Source: JBDIAR01 sp039812545 | GTDB taxonomy: Bacteria > Actinomycetota > Actinomycetes > Actinomycetales > Dermatophilaceae | Direction: 5' to 3' | DNA length: 37,197 bases | Assembly: GCA_039812545.1 (NCBI GenBank) | Contig: JBDIAR010000005.1 | Location: 1-37,197, forward strand | Part shown: in pieces, positions 7,178 to 14,649 of the stretch | How positions within the stretch are numbered: position 1 is the stretch's first letter | How the letters are laid out: every line of letters begins with the position of its first letter | Position numbers and translations under genes: made by a program | Notes under the pieces: model-generated | The model's input: only the letters and a program-made list of their open reading frames with translations | What the model was told of the DNA's origin: nothing | The model's database searches: none

Positions 7178-8038
7178 ATGGATCGCTACGGGTCCGACGT
7201 CCTGCGCGGCACGTGGCGCACGCCGCGTCCCGCGGCCGCCCAGGTGCCCGCCGAACCCGGCCTCGTCGTCGAGGAGGCCGAGACCGGTTGGGTCGGGGCG
7301 GTGCTGCGCGCCGAGAAGTCCGGGGGCCTGCACATCGTGGAGTTGGAGGACCGCCGCGGCCGGACCCGGTCCTTCCCGCTCGGGCACGGTTTCCGCATCG
7401 ACGGGCAGCCGGTCGAACTCGTTCCGCCCCGCGCCGCCGCCACCGCGGCCCTGACCGCCGCGCGGCAGGCCGCCGCCCGCACCGCCAGCGGGTCCCGGTC
7501 GGTCGCAGCCACGCCGGCCCGGGTCGCCGCGGCGAGCCGAATTTTCGTCGAGGGCCGCCACGATGCCGAACTCGTGGAGAAGGTCTGGGGCGACGACCTG
7601 CGGGTCGAGGGCGTGGTCGTCGAACTCCTCGACGGCATCGACGACCTGGCCGGGGCGATCGCGGACTTCGCACCGGCGCCGGGTCGGCGGATGGGCGTCC
7701 TCGTCGACCACCTGGTAGCGGGTTCCAAGGAGTCCCGGATCGTCGCCGAGGCCGGTCGCGGGCGGGACGAACACGTGTTGATCGTCGGGCACCCGTTCGT
7801 CGACGTCTGGCAATCGGTGCGCCCCCAACGACTCGGCCTGGACCGCTGGCCGCAGGTCCCCCGGCATACCGAGTGGAAGGCGGGGATCTGCGCCGCCCTC
7901 GGCTGGCCGCACGCGAGCCAGGCCGACATCGCCACCGCCTGGAAGAGGATCCTCGGGACCGTTCGCACGTATGCCGACCTGGAGCCGGCGTTCCTCGGGC
8001 GCGTCGAGGAGTTGATCGACTTCGTCACGCTCCCCTGA
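7178..8038 (+). CDS. DUF3097 family protein with TOPRIM-like segment
   Basis: 286 residues from ATG 7178, with AAGGGG 8 nt upstream. It belongs to the conserved actinobacterial DUF3097 family, of unknown function, found next to hrcA or hemW. Residues about 30-83 look like a small beta-barrel (GWVGAVLRAEKSGGLHIVEL, then RSFPLGHGFRIDGQ). Residues 122-190 contain IFVEGRHDAELVEKVWG and MGVLVDHLVAGSKES, which resemble the Glu...GxxD and acidic motifs of a TOPRIM fold (Glu125, Asp129, Asp177). The second acidic motif is DHL rather than DxD, so catalysis is uncertain. TOPRIM folds occur in RNase M5, primases and OLD nucleases; a nucleic-acid role is my inference. It is divergent from hrcA and converges on hemW. 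Confidence 0.85.
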   Translation: MDRYGSDVLRGTWRTPRPAAAQVPAEPGLVVEEAETGWVGAVLRAEKSGGLHIVELEDRRGRTRSFPLGHGFRIDGQPVELVPPRAAATAALTAARQAAARTASGSRSVAATPARVAAASRIFVEGRHDAELVEKVWGDDLRVEGVVVELLDGIDDLAGAIADFAPAPGRRMGVLVDHLVAGSKESRIVAEAGRGRDEHVLIVGHPFVDVWQSVRPQRLGLDRWPQVPRHTEWKAGICAALGWPHASQADIATAWKRILGTVRTYADLEPAFLGRVEELIDFVTLP

Positions 8039-8050
8039 GCCGGGCGGCTC
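8037..8050. terminator. Short hairpin between convergent genes
   Basis: GAGCC and GGCTC flank the tetraloop GGGC, overlapping the stop of the DUF3097 gene. Only 30 bp separate the two convergent genes. Stem is short and there is no T-run, so it is a weak candidate. Confidence 0.3.
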
Positions 8051-8068
8051 GGTGTTGCGCCGCCGCGG

Positions 8069-9301
8069 TCAGGGCAGGAGGCGGTGCACGATCGTGTCGA
8101 TCAGCAGCCGACCGCGCAGGGTCGGGACGAGACGCCGGCCGGCCAGCGCCTCCCTCGCGTCGACCAATCCGTCGGCGATCAGACCGGCGACCGATTCCCG
8201 CCCGGCAGGTTCGAGGTCGTCGATCGCCAGACCCGTGCTCAGCCTGACCTGCAGCAGCACGCCTTCGGCATACCGCTGCTCACCGGTCAAGATCTCCCGG
8301 GCCGCCGCCGGTGACTCGCCCCGCGCGAGGCGTCCGACGTAGGTCGCCGGGTTCTTGACATTCCACCAGCGCACCCCGCCGACGTGGCTGTGCGCGCCGG
8401 GGCCGATCCCCCACCAGTGCGCGCCGTCCCAGTACGCCAGGTTGTGGCGGCACGCGTCCTGCGGTCGACGGGCCCAGTTGCTCACCTCGTACCAGGCATA
8501 CCCCGCCTCGGTCAGCAGACGGTCGGCGAGTTCGTACTTCGCCGCCTCGTCGTCGTCGTCGGGCCCGGGAAGTTCGCCTCGGGACACCCGGGCGGCGAGC
8601 GCGGTGCCGTCCTCCACGACCAGGGCGTATGCCGAGACGTGGTCCGGTTCGAGGGCCACCGCGGAGCGGACCGTGTCCGCCCAGTCGGCGAGCGACTCCC
8701 CCGGCGTTCCGTAGATCAGGTCCACGCTGGTGGCCAGGCCGGCCGCCCGCGCAGCGGCGACACCGGCGGCGACATTGTCGTGCCGGTGCGTGCGATCCAG
8801 GACGGCGAGGACGTGGGGCTTGGCCGACTGCATGCCCAGGCTCACCCGGGTGAACCCGCCGGCCGCCAGCTCCTGCAGGTATGCCGGATCGAGGGTGTCC
8901 GGGTTGGCTTCCGTCGTGATCTCGGCGTCGGGGTCGAGGCCGAACCGGTCCGCGACGCGGCGCAGGAGGGACACCAGGGTGGCGGCCGGCAGCATCGTGG
9001 GGGTGCCACCGCCGAAGAAGACCGTGGCGACCGGTGGCGGATCGGTCAGGACGCGGCGGGCCAGGTCCAGTTCGGCCACGGCGGCGTCGAGGAAGTCGGT
9101 CGGTGCACTGCCGGCCTCGGCCAGGGTGTAGGTGTTGAAGTCGCAGTAGCCACAACGCCGCAGACAGTACGGCACGTGCAGGTAGATCCCCAGCGGGCCG
9201 GGGCGAGTGCCCGGTGGACCACCACCGGCGCCGCGCCAGACGCCCGCGGGCAGGGTTCCGTCGCTGGGAGCGGGTTCTCCCTCGGGCAGCGCGACCGGCA
9301 T
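8069..9301 (-). CDS. hemW: Heme chaperone HemW (radical SAM, coproporphyrinogen oxidase-like)
   Basis: 410 residues from ATG 9301. The radical-SAM cluster motif is YCLRRCGYC with Cys46, Cys50 and Cys53. FFGGGTPTML, TTEANPDTLD, RVSLGMQS and the HemW C-terminal domain with NLAYWDGAHWWGIGPGAHS follow. This CxxxCxxC form lacks the extra N-terminal features of HemN, and the family is now seen as heme chaperones rather than oxidases. It sits between lepA and hrcA, as in most actinobacteria. The open frame extends upstream to 9871 but that part is low-complexity and crosses repeats. The start has no strong Shine-Dalgarno, so its position is less certain than the function. Confidence 0.92.
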   Translation of the reverse strand: MPVALPEGEPAPSDGTLPAGVWRGAGGGPPGTRPGPLGIYLHVPYCLRRCGYCDFNTYTLAEAGSAPTDFLDAAVAELDLARRVLTDPPPVATVFFGGGTPTMLPAATLVSLLRRVADRFGLDPDAEITTEANPDTLDPAYLQELAAGGFTRVSLGMQSAKPHVLAVLDRTHRHDNVAAGVAAARAAGLATSVDLIYGTPGESLADWADTVRSAVALEPDHVSAYALVVEDGTALAARVSRGELPGPDDDDEAAKYELADRLLTEAGYAWYEVSNWARRPQDACRHNLAYWDGAHWWGIGPGAHSHVGGVRWWNVKNPATYVGRLARGESPAAAREILTGEQRYAEGVLLQVRLSTGLAIDDLEPAGRESVAGLIADGLVDAREALAGRRLVPTLRGRLLIDTIVHRLLP

Positions 9302-9662
9302 ACCCGCGATTATCCAGGGCGCCCCGGTGGGGTCTCGGCGGCCGTTCGCCGCATTCCCGGAAAACCGGCAGCCCGGACCACTTGTGCTCGACCCCCTCTC
9401 GGCCGTACAACAGTGAGTACGAAAGGTTCCTCTCCGGCGGCAACGGCGCCTCCGGGCGGTACCTGTCACCCAGGGCAACGGCGCACCACCCACCATCCCG
9501 GTCGCCGGAGCCCCCAGGTTGCCATCGCGTGGCACGCCGGCCACGGCGTGGTGACCGACCGATCGTCGCGCCGAGCAGCTGTGCGCCCGAGTGCGTAAGG
9601 CTCCCGGAACGTGCATGCGCGGGTGCGACGGTCTAAACGTCGGCTGCGTCAGGCAGCAGACA

Positions 9663-9701
9663 GCAGGGCCCCGGGCGCACAATCCGCGTCCGGGGCCCTG
9701 C
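9663..9701. other. Strong 12-bp inverted repeat (hairpin)
   Basis: GCAGGGCCCCGG (9663-9674) and CCGGGGCCCTGC (9690-9701) are perfect complements around a 15-nt loop. It lies between divergent genes and has no T-run on either side, so it is not an obvious terminator. It could be an operator or an RNA structure. Confidence 0.6.
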
Positions 9702-9740
9702 CGCACCCGCGTGCCTGCTCGCATCCGGGTGCCATCCCCC

Positions 9741-9779
9741 AATTTCGCCCGATTGGGCGATTTCCGGGTCCGGATCGGC
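9741..9779. repeat. 39-bp palindrome-containing repeat, copy 1
   Basis: Contains TCGCCCGATTGGGCGA. It matches copy 2 at 37 of 39 positions, 51 bp apart start to start. Confidence 0.8.
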
Positions 9780-9791
9780 TCCGGCATCGGC

Positions 9792-9830
9792 AATTTCGCC
9801 CGATCGGGCGATTTCCGGGTGCGGATCGGC
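9792..9830. repeat. 39-bp palindrome-containing repeat, copy 2
   Basis: Contains the perfect 16-bp palindrome TCGCCCGATCGGGCGA. It differs from copy 1 by one base in the palindrome centre and one in the following GC-rich arm. It ends 97 bp before the phosphatase start, which is compatible with an operator, but a REP-type element is equally possible. Confidence 0.8.
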
Positions 9831-9915
9831 ATTGGGTTCAGGGGGTGAGCGCAACACCACCTCGAGTTCAAGGGGTGCGGCGGGGGGGACCGGGGGACCT
9901 GTCAACCGGGCCGAT

Positions 9916-9921
9916 TACCCT
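9916..9921 (+). promoter_or_regulatory. -10-like element of a leaderless phosphatase transcript
   Basis: TACCCT, 6 nt before GTG 9928. No ribosome-binding site is visible. Confidence 0.4.
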
Positions 9922-9927
9922 TGGCCC

Positions 9928-10725
9928 GTGACCCCATCCGCGCCACTTGAGCTCTCCTGGATCGCCTTGGACGGAGTCGACAACGCCCGGGATGTGGGCG
10001 GCCTGCCCACGACCGACGGCGCCGCCGTCCGGCATCGTCGGCTGCTGCGGACGGGCAACCTCCAACAACTCACCGAACGAGACGTCCACACCCTCCTGCA
10101 CGAGGTCGGGGTGACCACCGTCGTCGACCTGCGCCGCGCCCGCGAGTCGACTCTGGAGGGCGCCACCCCGTTGACCGATCGGCCCGGTATCGCGACCTTC
10201 CGGTTGAGCCTGTATCCGGAGGACCCCGGCGAGGTCGGCTCCGGGATCGCGGCGCAGACACCGATCTCGTGGGAAGCGGTCGATCCGGCCGACCACGAGG
10301 ACGAGTGGACCGGCCACTACCTGACCTACCTGACGATGCGTCCGGACTCGATCGTGGCCGCGCTGCGGGCGATCGGGACGGCCCCGGGCGCCGCCCTCGT
10401 CCACTGCGCCGCGGGCAAGGACCGCACCGGCACCGTGGTCATGCTGGCCCTGCGACTGGCCGGAGTGACCGACGAGGCCATCGTCGCGGACTACGCCGCC
10501 TCGGCCACCTGGGTCGCCCGGATCCTGGAACGCCTGCGTCGGCGACCGGCATACGCGCACTCCCTGCAGCACGCCACGGTGGAGAACCAGACTCCGCGCG
10601 CCGAGACGATGATCCACCTGCTGACCGCGCTGGACGATCGCTACGGAGGCGCCGAGGGCTACCTGCGGCGGCACGGCTGGACCGGCGACGACACCGCCCG
10701 GCTGCGGGCCAAGCTGCTGGCGTGA
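9928..10725 (+). CDS. Tyrosine-protein phosphatase (Y_phosphatase3 family)
   Basis: 265 residues. The phosphatase loop is VHCAAGKDRTG with catalytic Cys160 and Arg166. The N-terminal NARDVGGLPT block (19-28) and the FRLSLYPED segment are typical of the bacterial family that includes mycobacterial PtpB, although PtpB-like activity on phosphoinositides cannot be inferred. The conserved Asp and Lys in AAGKDR fit the lipid/tyrosine phosphatase variant. No signal peptide is seen, so it is cytoplasmic. GTG 9928 is chosen because homologous sequence begins there and a -10-like TACCCT lies 6 nt upstream. The frame is open to 9832, but those residues are low-complexity. It faces the VOC gene tail to tail. 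Confidence 0.9.
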   Translation: MTPSAPLELSWIALDGVDNARDVGGLPTTDGAAVRHRRLLRTGNLQQLTERDVHTLLHEVGVTTVVDLRRARESTLEGATPLTDRPGIATFRLSLYPEDPGEVGSGIAAQTPISWEAVDPADHEDEWTGHYLTYLTMRPDSIVAALRAIGTAPGAALVHCAAGKDRTGTVVMLALRLAGVTDEAIVADYAASATWVARILERLRRRPAYAHSLQHATVENQTPRAETMIHLLTALDDRYGGAEGYLRRHGWTGDDTARLRAKLLA

Positions 10726-10728
10726 TCT

Positions 10729-10760
10729 CCGGTATGCCGGTTCTCGGGTATGCCGGTGCG
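10729..10760. repeat. Two-unit GGTATGCCGG intergenic repeat (site A)
   Basis: GGTATGCCGGTTCT (10731-10744) is followed one base later by GGGTATGCCGGTGCG (10746-10760), filling most of the gap between two convergent genes. The same two units in the same order occur at 13978-14043. Confidence 0.75.
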
Positions 10761-10764
10761 CCGG

Positions 10765-11175
10765 TCAGCCGCCGTACGTCCCGAAGCTCCAGGCGTTGCC
10801 GTCCGGGTCGGCGACGCTGAAACCGCGTGAGCCGTAGTCCTCCTCGCGCGGTTCACGCAGCACCACCGGATCCAGCGACCGGGCCCGCTTCCAAACGGCG
10901 TCCGGGTCGTTGACCACCACGTAGATCGACGCCGAGCCGGTGGCCACCTCGAAGGTGCCGTCGGACTTGCCGGCGCTGGAGATCATCACCCGGCCGCCTT
11001 CGGGCCACAGCATCTCGCTGTGCCGGACCCGGACCCCGTCGTCATCGAGGTACAGGCCGCCCTCCACGAACCCGAGTCGTTGCAGCCAGGTCCGCAGTCC
11101 GATCGGGTCGGGTGAGGTGATCCCGGGCCAGATGTTGTGGTCGGTGCGGGCGGGGTGTGCGGTTGGCTCGCTCAT
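10765..11175 (-). CDS. VOC (glyoxalase/bleomycin-resistance superfamily) protein
   Basis: 136 residues from ATG 11175. One pair of beta-alpha-beta-beta-beta units is visible: GLRTWLQRLGFVEGGLYLDD near the N-terminus and the second unit ending with GSRGFSVADPDGNAWSFGTY. The DPDGNAWSFG ending is the commonest VOC signature. The family covers lyases, dioxygenases and drug-binding proteins, so the substrate is unknown. It follows the AraC-type regulator with a gap of only 4 nt and is surely co-transcribed. The PhnB-like subgroup often occurs with AraC regulators, suggesting that the regulator controls its own partner. Confidence 0.85.
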   Translation of the reverse strand: MSEPTAHPARTDHNIWPGITSPDPIGLRTWLQRLGFVEGGLYLDDDGVRVRHSEMLWPEGGRVMISSAGKSDGTFEVATGSASIYVVVNDPDAVWKRARSLDPVVLREPREEDYGSRGFSVADPDGNAWSFGTYGG

Positions 11176-11179
11176 GCCC

Positions 11180-12052
11180 TCACCCTGCCGCGCGGCCGTT
11201 CCGGATGTCTTGGACGAAAGCGAACTCTTCGCCGGGCACGGCGGCCAGTTCGTCAGTGGCCAGCCACCGGGTCGGTGAGGCGCCCGCGAACTGGCGCCAG
11301 TCCCGCACCAGATGGGACTGATCCGCATAGCCGCACCGGGCGGCCACGTCCGCCAGCGTGCCGGGTCCCCGGAGCATCCGCCGCGACCGGTCGAAGCGCA
11401 TCACCCGCGCCGCGAGTTTGGGTGCCAGCCCGAACTCGGCCCGGAACTGATCGGTTAGATGGCGCGGCGACCAGCCCACCTGCCCCGCCAGCTCCCGGAC
11501 GGCAACCAGGCCGTGGGTGCGCACCAGGCAGGCCCAAGCCCAGGACAGTTCGGGCCGGATGGCCGGGCGGTCCCGGACCAGCGCCACCAGCAGTGACTGC
11601 GTCCGCTCCAGCCGCCGTCTCCAGTCCGCCACCCCGGCACACTCCTGCGCCAGCCGATCCGCCACCGACCCGACCACATCGCCCAAGGTGACGGCGTTCG
11701 TCGCCAATGCACCGGCCGGCATTCCGAACAGACGACGCGCACCGAGCGGCGTCACCGCCAGCTGGATCCCCTCCTGCTGCCCGTCGTGGTGCACGTATGC
11801 CGGTCGTGCGTGCAGCCCGGCCAGCACCGTCGCCAACTCGGCCGGCCGAGACGTCGGCCGCGTCGTCGGCGGAGTCGGGTCCCAGCCCAATCGCAACGGC
11901 CCGTCCAGGGGAACGATCACGGTCAACGAACGGGACGGCATACCGACGTGGACGCCCGGCGCGGCGCCGGTGATGCGGTAGCCGCACACCGCGGTGACGA
12001 GCCGGCGCAGCCCCGGATGCACCGCGGCCTCGACGTACTCGTGGTCGACCAT
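11180..12052 (-). CDS. AraC family transcriptional regulator
   Basis: 290 residues. The C-terminal part, about 180-270, carries two helix-turn-helix units: VAVRELAGQVGWSPRHLTDQ and LADVAARCGYADQSHLVRDW, followed by FAGASPTRW. The N-terminal half (MPSRSLTVIVPLDGPLRLGW, then GIQLAVTPLGARRLFGMPAG) is a sensor of the type found with DUF6597-like regulators; the ligand is unknown. It lies upstream of the VOC gene in a two-gene unit. A -10-like TACCCT (12065-12060) ends 7 nt before the ATG and sits inside the terminator-like hairpin after lepA, so transcription from lepA and initiation here may interfere. Confidence 0.9.
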   Translation of the reverse strand: MVDHEYVEAAVHPGLRRLVTAVCGYRITGAAPGVHVGMPSRSLTVIVPLDGPLRLGWDPTPPTTRPTSRPAELATVLAGLHARPAYVHHDGQQEGIQLAVTPLGARRLFGMPAGALATNAVTLGDVVGSVADRLAQECAGVADWRRRLERTQSLLVALVRDRPAIRPELSWAWACLVRTHGLVAVRELAGQVGWSPRHLTDQFRAEFGLAPKLAARVMRFDRSRRMLRGPGTLADVAARCGYADQSHLVRDWRQFAGASPTRWLATDELAAVPGEEFAFVQDIRNGRAAG

Positions 12053-12059
12053 GCGCTTC

Positions 12060-12065
12060 AGGGTA
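12060..12065 (-). promoter_or_regulatory. -10-like element of a leaderless AraC transcript
   Basis: TACCCT on the minus strand, 7 nt before ATG 12052. It shares bases with the last arm of the hairpin at 12063-12083. Confidence 0.4.
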
Positions 12066-12083
12066 GGGCGTCGCTCGCCCTAC
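12063..12083 (-). terminator. Hairpin terminator after lepA
   Basis: GTAGGGCG (12063-12070) and CGCCCTAC (12076-12083) are perfect complements with a 5-nt loop, 23 bp past the lepA stop. There is no T-run, as is common in actinobacteria. Confidence 0.65.
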
Positions 12084-12106
12084 GCCCTACGTGCCGTCGA
12101 CGAGGG

Positions 12107-13954
12107 CTACTTGCGCTTGTCGACCGATTCGTTGGTCAGCGCGGCGATGAAGGCCTCCTGGGGGACCTCGACACGGCCCACCATCTTCATCCGCTTCTTG
12201 CCCTCCTTCTGCTTCTCCAGCAGCTTGCGCTTGCGGGTGATGTCCCCGCCGTAGCACTTGGCGAGCACGTCTTTGCGGATCGCCCGGATCGTCTCGCGGG
12301 CGATGACCCGAGAGCCGATGGCGGCCTGGATCGGCACCTCGAACTGCTGCCGCGGGATGAGTTCGCGCAGCTTCCCGGCCATGGCGACCCCGTAGGCGTA
12401 GGCCTTGTCCTTGTGCACGATCGCGCTGAACGCGTCGACCTGTTCGCCCTGCAGCAGGATGTCGACGCGGACCAGGTCGGCGGCCTGGTCGCCGTCCGGT
12501 TCGTAGTCCAGGCTGGCATACCCGCGGGTGCGCGACTTGAGCTGGTCGAAGAAGTCGAACACGATCTCGGCCAACGGCAGGGTGTACCGCATTTCGACGC
12601 GGTCCTCGGACAGGTAGTCCATGCCGCGCAGGGTGCCGCGCCGCTGCTGGCACAACTCCATGATCGTGCCGACGAATTCGCTGGGGGCCAGGACGGTTGC
12701 CCGCACGATGGGCTCGCGGATCTCGGCGATCTTGCCGTCCGGGAACTCGCTGGGGTTCGTCACCTCGACGACCCGTTTGTCTTCCAAGGTGACGTCGTAT
12801 TCGACGTTCGGCAAGGTGGCGATGAGGTCGAGGCCGAACTCGCGCTCCAGGCGCTCGCGGACGATCTCCAGGTGCAGCATCCCGAGGAACCCCACCCGGA
12901 AACCGAACCCCAGCGCCGCGCTGGTTTCCGGCTCGTACACCAGCGCCGCGTCGTTCAGCTTGAGCTTGTCCAGGGCGTCGCGCAGGTCGGGATAGTCCGA
13001 ACCGTCGATCGGGTACAGGCCGGAGAAGACCATCGGCTTGGGGTCGCGGTACCCGCCGAGCGAGGTCCTGGCCGGTTTGGCCGCGTTGGTCACGGTGTCC
13101 CCGACCCGGGACTGGCGCACGTCCTTGACGCCGGTGATGAGATAGCCGACCTCGCCGACGCCGAGCCCCTTCGAGGGTTCGGGTTCGGGGGAGATGACGC
13201 CGATTTCGAGGAGTTCGTGGACCGCGCCGGTCGACATCATCAGGATGCGTTCGCGCGGGTTGAGGTCGCCGTCGATGACCCGCACATAGGTGACGACACC
13301 GCGGTAGGTGTCGTAGACCGAGTCGAAGATCATCGCGCGCGCCGGAGCGGCCGGGTCACCGGTCGGCGGGGAGAACTGGCGGACGATCTCGTCGAGCAGG
13401 TGCTCCACGCCCTCCCCGGTCTTGCCGGAGACGAACAGGCAGTCCGCCGGGTCGCCGCCGATCAGCCGGGCGAGCTCCTCGGCATACTTCTCCGGCTGGG
13501 CCGCGGGCAGGTCGATCTTGTTGAGCACCGGGATGATGTGCAGGTCGTTCTCCATCGCCAGGTAGAGATTGGCGAGGGTCTGCGCCTCGATCCCCTGGGC
13601 GGCGTCGACGAGCAGGACCGCGCCCTCGCAGGCCGCCAGACTCCGGGACACCTCGTAGGTGAAGTCGACGTGACCGGGAGTGTCGATCATGTTGAGCGCG
13701 TATGTCGTTCCGTCGAGTTCCCAGGGCATCCGCACGGCCTGGCTCTTGATCGTGATGCCGCGCTCGCGCTCGATGTCCATCCGGTCGAGGTACTGGGCGC
13801 GCATCGCGCGGTCGTCGACGACGCCGGTCTTCTGCAGCATCCGGTCGGCGAGGGTTGACTTGCCGTGGTCGATGTGGGCGATGATGCAGAAGTTCCGGAT
13901 GAGGTCCGGCGGCGTCGCGTGCGGCGGCAACGCGGTTCGGGCCATGGGCGACAC
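12107..13954 (-). CDS. lepA: Elongation factor 4 (LepA)
   Basis: 615 residues, the normal length plus a short N-terminal extension. The GTPase motifs are AHIDHGKST (G1), a RGITIK block (G2), DTPGH (G3) and NKIDLP (G4). The LepA-specific C-terminal domain ends with GDITRKRKLLEKQKEGKKRM, which contacts the decoding region. LepA is a ribosomal GTPase that affects initiation and back-translocation under stress. The start is GTG 13954, with GGAAG 11 nt upstream; ATG 13945 in frame is an alternative. It heads the conserved lepA-hemW-hrcA run, here interrupted by regulator and phosphatase genes. Confidence 0.97.
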   Translation of the reverse strand: MSPMARTALPPHATPPDLIRNFCIIAHIDHGKSTLADRMLQKTGVVDDRAMRAQYLDRMDIERERGITIKSQAVRMPWELDGTTYALNMIDTPGHVDFTYEVSRSLAACEGAVLLVDAAQGIEAQTLANLYLAMENDLHIIPVLNKIDLPAAQPEKYAEELARLIGGDPADCLFVSGKTGEGVEHLLDEIVRQFSPPTGDPAAPARAMIFDSVYDTYRGVVTYVRVIDGDLNPRERILMMSTGAVHELLEIGVISPEPEPSKGLGVGEVGYLITGVKDVRQSRVGDTVTNAAKPARTSLGGYRDPKPMVFSGLYPIDGSDYPDLRDALDKLKLNDAALVYEPETSAALGFGFRVGFLGMLHLEIVRERLEREFGLDLIATLPNVEYDVTLEDKRVVEVTNPSEFPDGKIAEIREPIVRATVLAPSEFVGTIMELCQQRRGTLRGMDYLSEDRVEMRYTLPLAEIVFDFFDQLKSRTRGYASLDYEPDGDQAADLVRVDILLQGEQVDAFSAIVHKDKAYAYGVAMAGKLRELIPRQQFEVPIQAAIGSRVIARETIRAIRKDVLAKCYGGDITRKRKLLEKQKEGKKRMKMVGRVEVPQEAFIAALTNESVDKRK

Positions 13955-13977
13955 GGGACGGGCGACTTCCTGTTCTC

Positions 13978-14043
13978 GGTATGCCGGTTCTGCGGGGTTC
14001 CAGCGGCGCTCAAGTCTCCCATGCCGCTGGGTATGCCGGTGCG
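13978..14043. repeat. Two-unit GGTATGCCGG intergenic repeat (site B)
   Basis: GGTATGCCGGTTCT (13978-13991) and GGGTATGCCGGTGCG (14029-14043) are 37 bp apart in the divergent lepA/PemK-like intergenic region. They match the two units of site A (10729-10760) in sequence and order. The second unit occupies the -35 zone of the PemK-like gene. Confidence 0.7.
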
Positions 14044-14058
14044 CGCCGTGCCGCGCGG

Positions 14059-14064
14059 TAACTT
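14059..14064 (+). promoter_or_regulatory. -10-like element of a leaderless PemK-like transcript
   Basis: TAACTT, exactly 6 nt before ATG 14071, with no Shine-Dalgarno. Confidence 0.45.
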
Positions 14065-14070
14065 TGAGCC

Positions 14071-14649
14071 ATGTCGACCATCGGCTCCCGCCTCTTCCGG
14101 CGCTTCGGGCGCACGTTGGAGCGCGCCCTGGGTCAGGCGGCGACCGACTTCATCGGGGAACGACTCAATCCCGAACGACACGACGAACGACCCGGTCGGC
14201 GGGCAACGGGGCAGATCCCCCGCGGCGAACCGGCATACCCCGGCGACTTCTTCGGCGTTCCGGTGATGACGTACTCCCCCGCCCCCGACGGGCAGCCGGA
14301 CCCCGGTGAGATCGTGTGGACCTGGGTGCCCTTCGAGGAGGATGCGACGCGCGGCAAGGACCGCCCCGTGCTGATCATCGGCGTGGACGGCCCCTGGCTG
14401 TTGTGCGTGGCGCTGACCAGCAAGGACCACGATGTCGATGCGGCGCAGGAGGCGGCGGCCGGTCGTGACTGGGTCGACATCGGCGCCGGGTCGTGGGACC
14501 GCCGAGGCCGGCCGAGTGAGGTCCGGATCAATCGGATCGTCCGGATCGACCCGGGAACGATCCGGCGTGAGGGTGCCGTGCTGGAACGCGAGCGGTTCGA
14601 ACTGGTGGCCGTGGCTATTCGGCAGGATGCCCGCCGTCAGCGAGCCTAG
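14071..14649 (+). CDS. PemK/MazF-like family protein, no antitoxin gene adjacent
   Basis: 192 residues. The central segment GEIVWTWVPFEED (about 78-90) followed by GKDRPVLIIG matches the conserved N-terminal strand and loop of the PemK/MazF ribonuclease fold, and RINRIVRIDPGTI near the C-terminus matches its last conserved block. MazF toxins are usually 110-120 residues; this one has about 75 extra N-terminal residues. No small antitoxin ORF is next to it: lepA is divergent and the BKACE gene convergent. Stand-alone relatives occur near lepA and rpsT in many actinobacteria, so a toxin role is unproven. Its TAG stop shares the tetranucleotide CTAG with the stop of the opposite gene. A leaderless start is likely. 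Confidence 0.8.
   Translation: MSTIGSRLFRRFGRTLERALGQAATDFIGERLNPERHDERPGRRATGQIPRGEPAYPGDFFGVPVMTYSPAPDGQPDPGEIVWTWVPFEEDATRGKDRPVLIIGVDGPWLLCVALTSKDHDVDAAQEAAAGRDWVDIGAGSWDRRGRPSEVRINRIVRIDPGTIRREGAVLERERFELVAVAIRQDARRQRA

Larger units (their letters stand above)
9302..9927. other. Gene-free region between divergent hemW and tyrosine phosphatase genes
   Basis: 626 bp without a convincing gene. Open frames cross it on both strands, but they are low-complexity, lack recognisable domains and change character at the repeats. It holds a strong hairpin (9663-9701), two 39-bp near-identical repeats with 16-bp palindromes (9741-9830), and a -10-like hexamer at 9916. No tRNA or riboswitch fold was recognised. 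Confidence 0.6.

Noticed and set aside
9302..9871. Longer hemW start up to 9871
   Set aside because: The extension crosses the hairpin and both repeats and has no homology-like sequence; HemW proteins begin close to 9301.
9633..9905. 90-codon minus-strand open frame with repeated PEIA-SGEI units
   Set aside because: The repetition comes from the two palindromic 39-mers and all frames look repetitive there; no ribosome-binding site or known domain.
11786..13858. 690-codon plus-strand open frame opposite lepA
   Set aside because: Antisense shadow of a highly conserved GTPase; low-complexity composition and no domain.
14071..14649. Active toxin-antitoxin system
   Set aside because: No antitoxin-like small gene is present on either side, so only a PemK/MazF-like family call is supported.
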